Source of the DNA: Alistipes sp.
Lineage (GTDB): Bacteria; Bacteroidota; Bacteroidia; Bacteroidales; Rikenellaceae
Reading direction: 5' to 3'
Length of the DNA: 64,000 nt
Assembly (NCBI GenBank): GCA_020026435.1
Contig: JAHHQK010000004.1
Location: forward strand, 1 to 64,000
Made by a program: the position numbers and the translations under genes. The notes below the pieces were generated by a model, which was not told the DNA's origin, did no database searches, and saw only the letters and a list, made by a program, of their open reading frames with translations. Of this stretch, positions 37,177-47,504 are shown piece by piece (positions within the stretch are counted from its first letter, which is position 1; each line of letters starts with the position of its first letter).

Positions 37177-37213
37177 CAAAAAAGAACCGAATGATCGAGG
37201 GGATTATTCGGTT
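37177..37213 (-). terminator. Terminator of AraC regulator gene
   Basis: On the minus strand AACCGAAT (37206-37213) pairs with ATTCGGTT (37185-37192), followed by CTTTTTTG. Confidence 0.7.
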
Positions 37214-37246
37214 TAGGGTTTTTGATAAGATGAATAAAAACGGAGG

Positions 37247-38155
37247 CTAACGCTGGTCCTTATACTGAGAGGGGGACATCCCGGTATTGCGTTTGAAGTA
37301 GCTTCCGAAGAAGGACTGATTGGGGAAATTCAGATAGAAGGCAATCTCCTGGATACTCATGTGGGAATGTTTGAGCAGGGTTTTGGCTTCGAGGACCACG
37401 TAATTGTCGATCCACTCCGACACGGACTTTCCACTGACCCGTTTGATAAGCGTTGTGAGGTATTTAGGGGTAATGCACAACTGACGGGCATAGAAACTGA
37501 CGGTGCGCTCGCGGCGGTAATGCTGTCCGAGCAACTGCATGAACTGACGGAAATAAGCTTCCGTCCTATCCCTCACGGGCTGTTCCATTTCGGGGTGGAT
37601 CGACACATAATTGTAGAGTATGCCGCCAACCTTATAGAGGATGGCCGACAGCAAACCCGAGAGTATCTCCTCGGCATACTTGGTGTTGGGGTCTCGCACC
37701 AGGCTCTTCACCAGGATGGTGAATTTGCGCAGCAGATCGCTCTCTTCGGGCGAAATGTCAAAACATGGGCGATCCGAGAACTTCATGAGGATAGGTACCA
37801 TTGTCTTGATGTCGATATTGAGCAGGTGCATCAACTCCGACGAAATGGCAATTACATGAGCCCGGAAATGGTTGTCTGTCCTCTCCTGCAAAATATTGTT
37901 CGGACCGAAGAGAAAGAGGGTGTCTTTCTTGAGGTGGCACTCATGGAGGTTATACGAAACGGTGGTTTCACCCTCCGTTCCGATTCCAATGATGAACGCA
38001 TCAATGCGACATGGAAAGCGGAATGCCTGATGCTGCGAATCGCTGTCATCGGCAATGCACTTGTCCATTAACCCTTTTTGCTCAACGCCGACCAAGGAGA
38101 GCAGATCCCGTAAGGTGAAATCGGTGATGGGCGTTTCGTTATAGATCTTTTCCAT
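37247..38155 (-). CDS. AraC-family transcriptional regulator
   Basis: This 302-residue protein has an N-terminal ligand-sensing cupin-like region (about 40-140) and a C-terminal double helix-turn-helix (about 200-300): ERTVSFYARQLCITPKYLTTLIKRVSG, then SIQEIAFYLNFPNQSFFGSYFKRNTGMSPSQYK, the typical AraC/XylS end. The ATG at 38155 was preferred over an upstream TTG. It is monocistronic with its own terminator; its target cannot be read. Its base composition is more AT-rich than its neighbours, a mild hint of transfer. Confidence 0.9.
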   Translation of the reverse strand: MEKIYNETPITDFTLRDLLSLVGVEQKGLMDKCIADDSDSQHQAFRFPCRIDAFIIGIGTEGETTVSYNLHECHLKKDTLFLFGPNNILQERTDNHFRAHVIAISSELMHLLNIDIKTMVPILMKFSDRPCFDISPEESDLLRKFTILVKSLVRDPNTKYAEEILSGLLSAILYKVGGILYNYVSIHPEMEQPVRDRTEAYFRQFMQLLGQHYRRERTVSFYARQLCITPKYLTTLIKRVSGKSVSEWIDNYVVLEAKTLLKHSHMSIQEIAFYLNFPNQSFFGSYFKRNTGMSPSQYKDQR

Positions 38156-38603
38156 TGGTGTAACTATTGGCTTGTAAATATACAATTTTTTTCTGTCAAT
38201 AGCCCTATATATTTGAAAATCCCGACTTTATGAACAATCATCACCCCGTTTTGAAACAGCGGATTTTCTTTTTCGCCTTACATTCAGCCCGATAAATACG
38301 ATCAAAATCTTCAGTGATTTTTTGGGGGGCGGTCCTCATCTTTTTTTTCGGTTTTTGGTTCTTCACACTGAGGTAGACCCGTTTCAAACGAAATCCTCCG
38401 AAACACAGCCCACTCCTCCGAAAAGAGATTTGAAACAATTCCGGGGATCGGGATTCCCCCTCCGGGGGTTAAGACCTTTTGAATATTCCACCACCCCCGG
38501 AAAGCACGCCCCTCCGTACCGGGAAAAATTCAGAATTCCCGAAATCAGACATAAATCCCGACCAAATTGCAACATAGCCCACCTCCGGACCTGGGAATCG
38601 CCA
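38156..38603. other. Gene-free stretch between AraC and tamL genes
   Basis: No supportable gene. The minus-strand TATATTTA near 38176-38183, 7 of 8 to the -7 consensus, may be the AraC gene promoter. The rest holds only short frames without motifs. Confidence 0.45.
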
Positions 38604-41030
38604 TCAGAAGGGGTATCCCACGCCGAAGTTCAGGGCGGTGTTCTTCCACTTGAAGTCGTGGATCCACCGCTGGCCCGCGGGGGCGTTGGGATCGTGGAGC
38701 TGAATACCCCAGTCCAGACGCAGGACGGCGAACTTGATGTCGAAACGCAGACCGATACCCGTATTCAGGGCCATCTGCTTGTAGAAATCGCGCAGGTGGA
38801 ACACGGCATCGGGCGAATACTCCTCGGGCTTGTTCTTCAGGAACCAGATGTTACCCGCGTCGAGGAACGTGGCACCGTGGACGATGCCCCAGATCGGGAA
38901 ACGCAGTTCGAGGTTGGCCTCCAGCTTCATGTCGCCCAACTGCGTGGGGAACTTCGTCTCGGTGATGGGGGCCGAACCCGGGCCGAGGGTACGCGGGGCC
39001 CATCCGCGCATACTGTTGCTGCCGCCGGCGTAGAACAGACGGTCGAAAGGCACAGAAGTGGAGTTGCCGTAGGCCAGGGCCAGACCTCCATAGAGGCGTC
39101 CGGCCAGGGCGGCCTTCTCGCCGAGCATAATCTTGCGGCTCAGGCTCAGATCGAAGCGGAAGTATTGCGAATAGCGAATGTCGAAGATCGTGTAGTAGGA
39201 ATCCTCGGACGTGCCGTGCTTTTTGCCGAAGAGCTTCGAGAAGGCATAGATCGAGTTGCCCGACGTCTCGGCGTTGAAGCGGATGACAGTGGCATTGCGT
39301 CCCAGGTTCTTCAGCTGGTTGTTGAAGGTGTAGCCGAACGACAGGCCCGCGATAAACTGCGTCTTGTAGCTGTTGATCAGATAGAGGTTCTCGGTGTCCT
39401 TCAAAAAATCGGGATCCAGGTAGCTCACGTCGACCACATTGATGTCGATGGGCCGGAACGAGAAGGACGAATATTTCGAGTTGCTCCACAGATAGGTGAT
39501 TCCGGCACTGGTCAGCGTGCGGTGGTAGAACGAACGGTCCTGCAGGTTGACCGACAGCTCGATCTTGGTCTTCGGCTGGTTGATCGTGCTGAAACGGCGC
39601 ATACGCCACGGCACGAGGAAGCGCGGGAAGGTGAGTCCCGTGGTGACACCGAACTCCTTGGCGTGCTTCTTCTTGGCATTGTCGGCCTTCATGAACTCGT
39701 AGCCCACCGTGAAGGCCACATCGAAGGACTCCGCACCGCGGAAGATGTTGCGGTTCTGATAGCCCACCGTGGCCTTCAGACCGTAGAAACTCGAAGTGGT
39801 GCTGCCCTCCAGGTCGATCTTGAAGCTCTGCTTGAGGGTCGGCGTGCAGAGGATGTTGCAGTCCAGATACCCCTCGCGGGCGCGGCGCGTCACGAGCGTA
39901 TCGGCCGCGGGACCCACATAGCTCACGAAATTGGTCTCGGCCACCGTGCGCGGCTCCTCCGTGAAGGAGATACGCGCCGTCTTGAAGTACCCGAGCGACA
40001 TCAGATCGAGATACGTACGGTTGATGCGCTCCGAATTGTAGATGCTGTTGGGGTAGAGCGGTATGGTCTGTCTGAGGACCAGCGGACGCAGGTTGGGACG
40101 CGGCTTCTCGTAGATGATGTTCAGACCGCGGTAGTAGAGCGTATCGAGCCTGCGGGCATAGGTCGAATCGTTGCGGATGGCCATCGGATCGTAGTTGGGG
40201 AAGAGGTTGATGCGGCGCAGGCGATAGACCGTGTTGTCCTCCATGAGGGCCTGTCCGCGCTCGTCGTAACCCGTCAGACGCTGCTTGACGATCATCTTCA
40301 GATCGACCTTGTTGCCCCCGCCCAGCGTATCGGCCACATACTCGATGTTGTTGACCGAGAAGTTGAAATACCCGGCCTTGTTCAGCTCCGAGGCGATGCG
40401 TTCGCGTTCCTCGTCGAGTTTCGAGATGTTGAATATGTCGCCCCGGTGGAGCAGGCACTTCCCGGTGTCGGGCAGGATGAACTGCTCGAGAAACTTGTCG
40501 CGGATCTCGTAGGTGATGTTGCTGATGTGGTAGGGGCTGCCCTGGCGCGTGATGTAGGTCATGCGCACCCGGCGCCGGCGGTAGTTGGTGTCGATGCGGC
40601 AGGCGGCCTTCGAGGAAAAGAATCCCCGCGAATCCATATACACCTTGAGGTTGCGCAGGCTCTGGCTCGTGAGTTTGGCATCGAGCAGCACGGGAGCCTC
40701 ACCCACACGCCGTTTCCAGTTGTTCCAACCGTTTTCCTTGTCGGGTTTGGCCTGTTCGTAGAGCCAAATGTAGAAATTCGTACCGAGCAGGCGTTTGTTG
40801 GGGGTCTGACGGATGTAGGTCTCCATATCGTCGGCGGAAATGCGCTCCTTGCGCGGAGTGAGCCTGTCCTCCTCGATCCCGACCTTATGCACCAGGTACT
40901 CGCCCTCGGGAATGTAGCGGGTCACGCTACACGCCGAACACACCACACCCAACAGCCCCACGGCCCATATACGCCATATATTACGCAACTCGTTCAAAAT
41001 TTTCCGGTGATCAGATTCGTTGTTTGTCAA
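38604..41030 (-). CDS. tamL: TamL-type outer-membrane assembly lipoprotein (BamA/TamA family)
   Basis: This 808-residue Omp85-superfamily protein has POTRA-like domains and a C-terminal surface-antigen barrel (about 430-808, with FYAGGSNSMRGWAPRTLGPGSAP, the RGW-type loop motif). It begins with a lipoprotein signal whose lipobox VCSAC gives Cys34, which separates it from BamA and fits TamL of Bacteroidetes. TamL, with a TamB partner, helps envelope protein or lipid transport. A tamB is not in the window. The start lies 3 bp from the nitroreductase stop, so the two are co-transcribed. Confidence 0.88.
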   Translation of the reverse strand: MTNNESDHRKILNELRNIWRIWAVGLLGVVCSACSVTRYIPEGEYLVHKVGIEEDRLTPRKERISADDMETYIRQTPNKRLLGTNFYIWLYEQAKPDKENGWNNWKRRVGEAPVLLDAKLTSQSLRNLKVYMDSRGFFSSKAACRIDTNYRRRRVRMTYITRQGSPYHISNITYEIRDKFLEQFILPDTGKCLLHRGDIFNISKLDEERERIASELNKAGYFNFSVNNIEYVADTLGGGNKVDLKMIVKQRLTGYDERGQALMEDNTVYRLRRINLFPNYDPMAIRNDSTYARRLDTLYYRGLNIIYEKPRPNLRPLVLRQTIPLYPNSIYNSERINRTYLDLMSLGYFKTARISFTEEPRTVAETNFVSYVGPAADTLVTRRAREGYLDCNILCTPTLKQSFKIDLEGSTTSSFYGLKATVGYQNRNIFRGAESFDVAFTVGYEFMKADNAKKKHAKEFGVTTGLTFPRFLVPWRMRRFSTINQPKTKIELSVNLQDRSFYHRTLTSAGITYLWSNSKYSSFSFRPIDINVVDVSYLDPDFLKDTENLYLINSYKTQFIAGLSFGYTFNNQLKNLGRNATVIRFNAETSGNSIYAFSKLFGKKHGTSEDSYYTIFDIRYSQYFRFDLSLSRKIMLGEKAALAGRLYGGLALAYGNSTSVPFDRLFYAGGSNSMRGWAPRTLGPGSAPITETKFPTQLGDMKLEANLELRFPIWGIVHGATFLDAGNIWFLKNKPEEYSPDAVFHLRDFYKQMALNTGIGLRFDIKFAVLRLDWGIQLHDPNAPAGQRWIHDFKWKNTALNFGVGYPF

Positions 41031-41033
41031 TGA

Positions 41034-41780
41034 CTAATTGTTGAAGAAACCCTGCTCCTTCAACAGCTCGAAGTAGGATTCCGAGATGGCCAGGTTGTCC
41101 TTGCGGACATAGCGGCGTTCGGTGAAGATCCGCGCCAGGTTCGGGAGGTCGTTCTCCTCCAGCAGACGGCGGGTCTCCTCCGAGGATTCGCGCTCGGCCC
41201 ACAGCTCGTCGATCTCGGCGGCCGTATAATCCTCGTATTTCTCATAATGTACCACGGCATTGAGCGGCAGGCGGTCCGTCAGTCCGGGTTCCTCGTCGGG
41301 ATAGCCCATCACGACGGTCGTGAGGGGGATGACCCCCCCCGGGAGGTTCAAGATGCGGGCAATCTCGCGGGCCGTGTAGATGGTCGTACCCAGGAAGCAG
41401 ATGCCCAGGCCGTTCTCCTCGGCGGCCAGGGCCAGGTTCTGGGCGGCCAGCAGAGCGTCGGTCGAGGCATTGAGAAACCAGGCGAAATTGTCGTAGGCGG
41501 GCTCGGCCTCACGCTGGCGGCACCACATCGAGAAGCGGTGGACGTCGGCGCACACCGTCACCACACAGGGGGCCTGGCGCACCATCGGCTGGTTGAAGTG
41601 ACAGGGCGAAAGCTCCTCGCGGAGTTTCTCGTCGCGGGTCACCACCAGCGAATAAAGCTGCATATTGCCGCAGGTCGAGGCGCGGGTGGCCCCTTCCAGA
41701 ATATCGCGCAACATCTCTTCGGGGATGGGCGTAGAACGGAATTTACGTATGGATCGGTGCTTGAACAACACTCTTTTCAT
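41034..41780 (-). CDS. Nitroreductase-family FMN oxidoreductase
   Basis: This 248-residue protein (start at the ATG giving MKRVLFKHRSIRKF) has the nitroreductase pattern: HRSIRKF near residue 7 and ATRASTCGNMQLYSLVV for FMN, and a central LALAAEENGLGICFLGTT. It probably reduces a small molecule with NAD(P)H; the substrate is unknown. An alternative ATG lies 9 bases upstream. It leads a two-gene transcript with tamL. Confidence 0.87.
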   Translation of the reverse strand: MKRVLFKHRSIRKFRSTPIPEEMLRDILEGATRASTCGNMQLYSLVVTRDEKLREELSPCHFNQPMVRQAPCVVTVCADVHRFSMWCRQREAEPAYDNFAWFLNASTDALLAAQNLALAAEENGLGICFLGTTIYTAREIARILNLPGGVIPLTTVVMGYPDEEPGLTDRLPLNAVVHYEKYEDYTAAEIDELWAERESSEETRRLLEENDLPNLARIFTERRYVRKDNLAISESYFELLKEQGFFNN

Positions 41781-41856
41781 ATTTGACATTTCGGAATAAC
41801 TCTTTACAAAAACAATACTATTCGGCACCCTTCCGCGGAAAGATGCTAATTTTCTA

Positions 41857-41864
41857 CAAAAGTA
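41857..41864 (-). promoter_or_regulatory. Nitroreductase-tamL promoter -7 element
   Basis: The minus strand reads TACTTTTG (TAnnTTTG), with a start near 41850 and about 70 bases of leader. It is back to back with the dapF -7 element. Confidence 0.5.
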
Positions 41865-41886
41865 GTAAAACTTTTAGAAGTTTTAT

Positions 41887-41894
41887 TATTTTTG
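41887..41894 (+). promoter_or_regulatory. dapF promoter -7 element
   Basis: TATTTTTG matches TAnnTTTG, 21 bp before the GTG start of dapF. Confidence 0.5.
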
Positions 41895-41915
41895 TGTCGA
41901 CTTAGAGACAAGTAA

Positions 41916-42722
41916 GTGCTGACAGAATTCCAAAAATACGAAGGCGCAGGCAATGATTTCATCCTGATCGACGCCCGCGGGGGCAACTTCGAGGAAGATC
42001 CCCGTCTGATCGCCCGTCTGTGCGACCGCCACTTCGGCATCGGTGCCGACGGACTGATGACCCTCTCGCTCGATGGCGGAGGGATGCCCCTGATGCACTT
42101 CTTCAATTCCGACGGATCGCAGGGCGAGATGTGCGGCAACGGTGCCCGCTGCTTCACCCTTTTCCTCCACCACCTGGGCCTCTGCCACGGGGAGTGCCGT
42201 TTCCGCGCCACCGACGGCGAACACCACTCCGAGGTGTTGTCCACAGAGGGCGACAGCGGCGAGATCTGCCTGGGGATGATCCCCGTCGGCGAGATCATCC
42301 GCGGCGAGGGTTACCTCTCGCTCAACACGGGTGTACCCCACTATGTCGAATTCACCGATTCGCTCGACAAGATCGACCTGATCGCCCGCGGACGCGCCAT
42401 CCGCTACGACACGAGTCGTTTCCCCGAGGGGACAAACGTCAACTTCGCCCGGATCGAGGGGCGGGGTGAGGTCTCCATGCGCACCTACGAGCGCGGCGTG
42501 GAGAACGAGACCCTGGCCTGCGGCACGGGAGCCACGGCCGTGGCCATCGCCACCCACCACCTCCACCAGCCCGACGTCACCTCCTTCAGCCTCAGAGTCC
42601 GGGGCGGCCTGCTCCGCGTGAGCTTCACCCCCTCCGAGGACCATCAAACCTACACCAATATCCGCCTTACAGGGCCTGCACGCCGTGTATTTGGCGGTAC
42701 GTTCAATACTAAAAATTTCTAA
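41916..42722 (+). CDS. dapF: Diaminopimelate epimerase
   Basis: This 268-residue enzyme interconverts LL- and meso-diaminopimelate for lysine and peptidoglycan. Both catalytic cysteines are present: Cys73 in MCGNGARC and Cys202 in ACGTGAT. The start is GTG at 41916, directly after an in-frame stop, so no longer N-terminus is possible; the first residues (LTEFQKYEGAGNDF) are the usual ones. It is followed by a small acidic protein gene and a hydrolase in the same direction. Confidence 0.96.
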   Translation: MLTEFQKYEGAGNDFILIDARGGNFEEDPRLIARLCDRHFGIGADGLMTLSLDGGGMPLMHFFNSDGSQGEMCGNGARCFTLFLHHLGLCHGECRFRATDGEHHSEVLSTEGDSGEICLGMIPVGEIIRGEGYLSLNTGVPHYVEFTDSLDKIDLIARGRAIRYDTSRFPEGTNVNFARIEGRGEVSMRTYERGVENETLACGTGATAVAIATHHLHQPDVTSFSLRVRGGLLRVSFTPSEDHQTYTNIRLTGPARRVFGGTFNTKNF

Positions 42723-42743
42723 AACATTTTTTCATCCCGACCC

Positions 42744-43055
42744 ATGAAAACACTGAAGGGTAACAACCGTAAAGACGACAACGACGAATTGCGTAAACCG
42801 CGCCGTCTGGAACCCATTCACAAAAGCGGCAAAGAGCGTATCTCGCACCGCAACCGTTACGACGACGAAGACGACGAGGAGATGATCACCTACACCAAGC
42901 GTGAATCGGCCTACGACTATTACGACGACGAGGAGAACGACCCCGAGGCCGAGAAATTCGACGACGAGGAAGAAGACTTCGACGAGGACGATGCCGAAAA
43001 CGACGAGGAGGACGAGGACGAAGAGGAGGAACTCCCCCGCCGCAGGATACGCTAA
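42744..43055 (+). CDS. Small, extremely acidic, probably disordered protein
   Basis: This 103-residue protein I do not recognise. The first 35 residues are basic (NNRKDDNDELRKPRRLEP), the rest is dominated by Asp and Glu, with runs such as DDEEEDFDEDDAENDEEDED, and it ends in a basic tail PRRRIR. No signal or membrane segment is seen. It is 21 bp after dapF and about 100 bp before the hydrolase gene, so co-transcription is likely. The strand and frame choice rests on the ATG, short gap and composition. Confidence 0.65.
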   Translation: MKTLKGNNRKDDNDELRKPRRLEPIHKSGKERISHRNRYDDEDDEEMITYTKRESAYDYYDDEENDPEAEKFDDEEEDFDEDDAENDEEDEDEEEELPRRRIR

Positions 43056-43153
43056 CCCCCGACACAGATCCCTACGGTGCGGTTGTTTCGCCCGGTATGG
43101 CCAAGCCCCGTACCCGAACAGCTGCACCGACATCAAAATAATCCGAAAAGACA

Positions 43154-43978
43154 ATGGTCGAAAAATTCATCATGGCCGGAGATACGGCCCTCCACATCTG
43201 CGACTCGGAGCGGGGCGACCGCACACTGGTGCTGTTGCACGGCTACCTCGAATCGCTGCTCGTGTGGGACGATTTCGTGCCTTATCTCTATAAGAAGTGC
43301 CGCGTCATAACGCTCGATCTGCCGGGTCACGGCATCTCGGAGATCAAGGGCGAGGAGCATTCGATGGAGTATCTGGCCGACACGGTGGCGAAGGCCATCC
43401 GCTCGCTGGGCATCGCACAATGCACCGTCGTGGGTCACTCCATGGGCGGATATGTCGCCCTGGCCCTCACCGAGCGTCATCCCGATCTGCTGGACGGTGT
43501 GGTGCTGCTCAGTTCCACACCCAATGCCGACACGACCGAAAAGCAGGAGATGCGCCACCGCGAGATCGAGCTGATCCGTTCGGGCAAGAAGGAACTCCTC
43601 GCGCGGATCGCTCCCGGAGCGGGTTTTGCCGCCGACAACCGCCGCCGTATGGCCGACTACATCGAGGACCTCACCGAGCAGGTATTCATCACCGAGGATG
43701 CGGGCATCATCGCCCTGCTCAACGGCATGATCTCGCGCAAGGACCGCAACGAAGTACTGAGCCGCAACGCCGTTCCCACCCTCTTCATCCTGGGCCGCAA
43801 GGACGAGTACATCCCGGAGGAGGTCGCCCGCAAGATGGTCGATGCCCACCCCGAGGCACAGGTCGTATGGCTCGAAAATTCAGGCCACATGGGCTTCATC
43901 GAGGAGCCCGAAGCCACGGCCGGGGCCCTGCTCCGATTCATCGGCATCGACCCCGCACAACCCGATGCGGAGGCTTAA
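43154..43978 (+). CDS. Alpha/beta-fold hydrolase
   Basis: This 274-residue cytosolic protein has a complete triad: Ser96 in GHSMGG, Asp217 in GRKDEY and His245 in SGHMGF, with HGYLES as the oxyanion-hole segment. The family covers esterases, lipases and similar enzymes; the substrate is not evident. It probably ends the dapF transcript. Confidence 0.9.
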   Translation: MVEKFIMAGDTALHICDSERGDRTLVLLHGYLESLLVWDDFVPYLYKKCRVITLDLPGHGISEIKGEEHSMEYLADTVAKAIRSLGIAQCTVVGHSMGGYVALALTERHPDLLDGVVLLSSTPNADTTEKQEMRHREIELIRSGKKELLARIAPGAGFAADNRRRMADYIEDLTEQVFITEDAGIIALLNGMISRKDRNEVLSRNAVPTLFILGRKDEYIPEEVARKMVDAHPEAQVVWLENSGHMGFIEEPEATAGALLRFIGIDPAQPDAEA

Positions 43979-43984
43979 CGAAGA

Positions 43985-44115
43985 CCCACGAAAGGTTTTA
44001 TAGAGAGGGTTTACAGGAAACATCTCGGAAGACTACGTAAAGTTTTCCGAAAGGTTTCACAAAAAAAGTTCCCGAAAAGTTTAACGAGGAACTTCACGGA
44101 AGAGGCTTTACGGAA
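43985..44115. repeat. Degenerate ~24-bp repeats downstream of hydrolase gene
   Basis: Variants of CCGAAAGGTTT recur at about 44025, 44047, 44072 and 44096, spaced 22-25 bp, with another at 43987. No gene occupies 43979-44240. Confidence 0.4.
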
Positions 44116-44203
44116 GTGTAGCCCCGCCCCTTTATCGGAAAGGTCGGATATACACCGATCCGATTCCACCGACGGGTTCAGCCCTGTCCGTATGCAAACA
44201 CAG

Positions 44204-44247
44204 CCGCCCCCTGATCCCGCAAAGGATCAAGGGGCGGTATCTTTTTT
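44204..44247 (+). terminator. Terminator after dapF-hydrolase operon
   Basis: CCGCCCC (44204-44210) pairs with GGGGCGG (44231-44237), extended by GATCC/GGATC inside, followed by TATCTTTTTT. Confidence 0.85.
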
Positions 44248-44361
44248 CGGTCGGATCGCTCTGCACCGCAGAAACAAACTGCGGCCACGAACCGCACCCG
44301 CGAACTACGCCTGCAACCCGTACCCGCGGCCTCCGGGCGTTCCGCTTCGCTACGGCCTGTA
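44239..44361. repeat. Dispersed repeat, left copy
   Basis: It begins ATCTTTTTTCGGTCGG, identical to the start of the segment at 47048-47152. It then shares GCACCCG-GAACT and GCTTCGCTACGGC in the same order and orientation. The two copies flank the TonB-receptor cassette as direct repeats. Confidence 0.6.
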
Positions 44362-44418
44362 TCCCGAGGTATATCAATCGGGGATCTGTTCTCCTAATGA
44401 CTCCAAGGATTACGCCTC

Positions 44419-46858
<2,440 letters not shown>

Positions 46859-47047
46859 AATCTCCGATTATAAATTAGTTTTATAATTTATCAATCCAAA
46901 GTGTGTTTCCGAAAAAACAGCAATTCCAATAGTAATGTTAGGCAAATTATACCAATCCGCCAAATATTTTCGTCCATTTTTTCCATAACCTCGCCATCGG
47001 TCATTTTGCGCACGCCCAATATTCCCTGCTATTTTCCGGCAGCTTCA
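46859..47047. other. AT-rich leader region of the receptor gene
   Basis: No gene. AT-rich, with near matches to the minus-strand -7 element but none with correct spacing, so the receptor promoter is not resolved. Confidence 0.4.
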
Positions 47048-47152
47048 TCTTTTTTCGGTCGGTTTGTCCCTCACCGCGAACTGCGGATACAAACTGAGCC
47101 CAGCGGATTGCACCCGTGAACTCCCGGGCTTCCTGCTTCGCTACGGCATATA
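47048..47152. repeat. Dispersed repeat, right copy
   Basis: It matches the copy at 44239-44361 in the same orientation: ATCTTTTTTCGGTCGG, then CACCG, ACAAACTG, GCACCCG-GAACT and GCTTCGCTACGGC. It lies directly beside the initiator tRNA terminator. Confidence 0.6.
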
Positions 47153-47153
47153 C

Positions 47154-47186
47154 AAAAAAAACGGACAACTCCTGAAAGTTGTCCGT
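47154..47186 (-). terminator. tRNA-fMet terminator
   Basis: The minus strand reads ACGGACAACT (47186-47177), a 6-base loop, AGTTGTCCGT (47170-47161) and then seven T. Confidence 0.9.
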
Positions 47187-47191
47187 TAAGG

Positions 47192-47264
47192 TAGCGGGAG
47201 AAGGACTCGAACCTCCGGCCTTCGGGTTATGAGCCCGACGAGCTACCAACTGCTCCATCCCGCG
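47192..47264 (-). tRNA. Initiator tRNA-fMet (CAT)
   Basis: A full cloverleaf can be read on the minus strand. The anticodon CAT is at 47229-47231, in a stem with three consecutive G:C pairs (GGG CTCATAA CCC). Position 1 is C and does not pair with T72. Both are hallmarks of the initiator tRNA rather than the elongator. The encoded 3' side shows A73 and CC; the final A is presumably added by nucleotidyltransferase. Confidence 0.9.
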
Positions 47265-47313
47265 ATATATCTTCAGTGCCTCAGGCGAGGCGATCTATCT
47301 CTTGATTGCGTTG

Positions 47314-47345
47314 CAAAGATAAGGCAAATATTCGGAACTACCAAA
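47314..47345 (-). promoter_or_regulatory. tRNA-fMet promoter, canonical Bacteroidetes type
   Basis: The minus strand has TTTG (47345-47342), 20 bp, then TATCTTTG (47321-47314): both elements perfect. It anchors the promoter consensus used elsewhere in this annotation. Confidence 0.85.
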
Positions 47346-47504
47346 TATATTTCGTAAAATATTTTACAAAATTTTACAGTAGCCTGATATTCAACGTTAA
47401 AAAAATCAAGATTTTTATCGTTATCTATCCGCCCTCCCGATTTTTCAGTCCATCGAGCCCCCGTTCCTACATCCTATACGGATCGGCCTCGGGGGCCCAG
47501 ACAC

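Noticed and set aside
36553..37194. Long plus-strand frame after the skp genes (213 codons)
   Set aside because: Pro/Ser/Phe-rich, no signal or motif, overlaps the degenerate repeats and starts within the terminator tail; read as non-coding.
41333..41340. C8 homopolymer in the nitroreductase gene as a phase-variation tract
   Set aside because: Eight bases inside an intact, conserved reading frame (NLPGGVIPL); too short and no sign of an alternative state.
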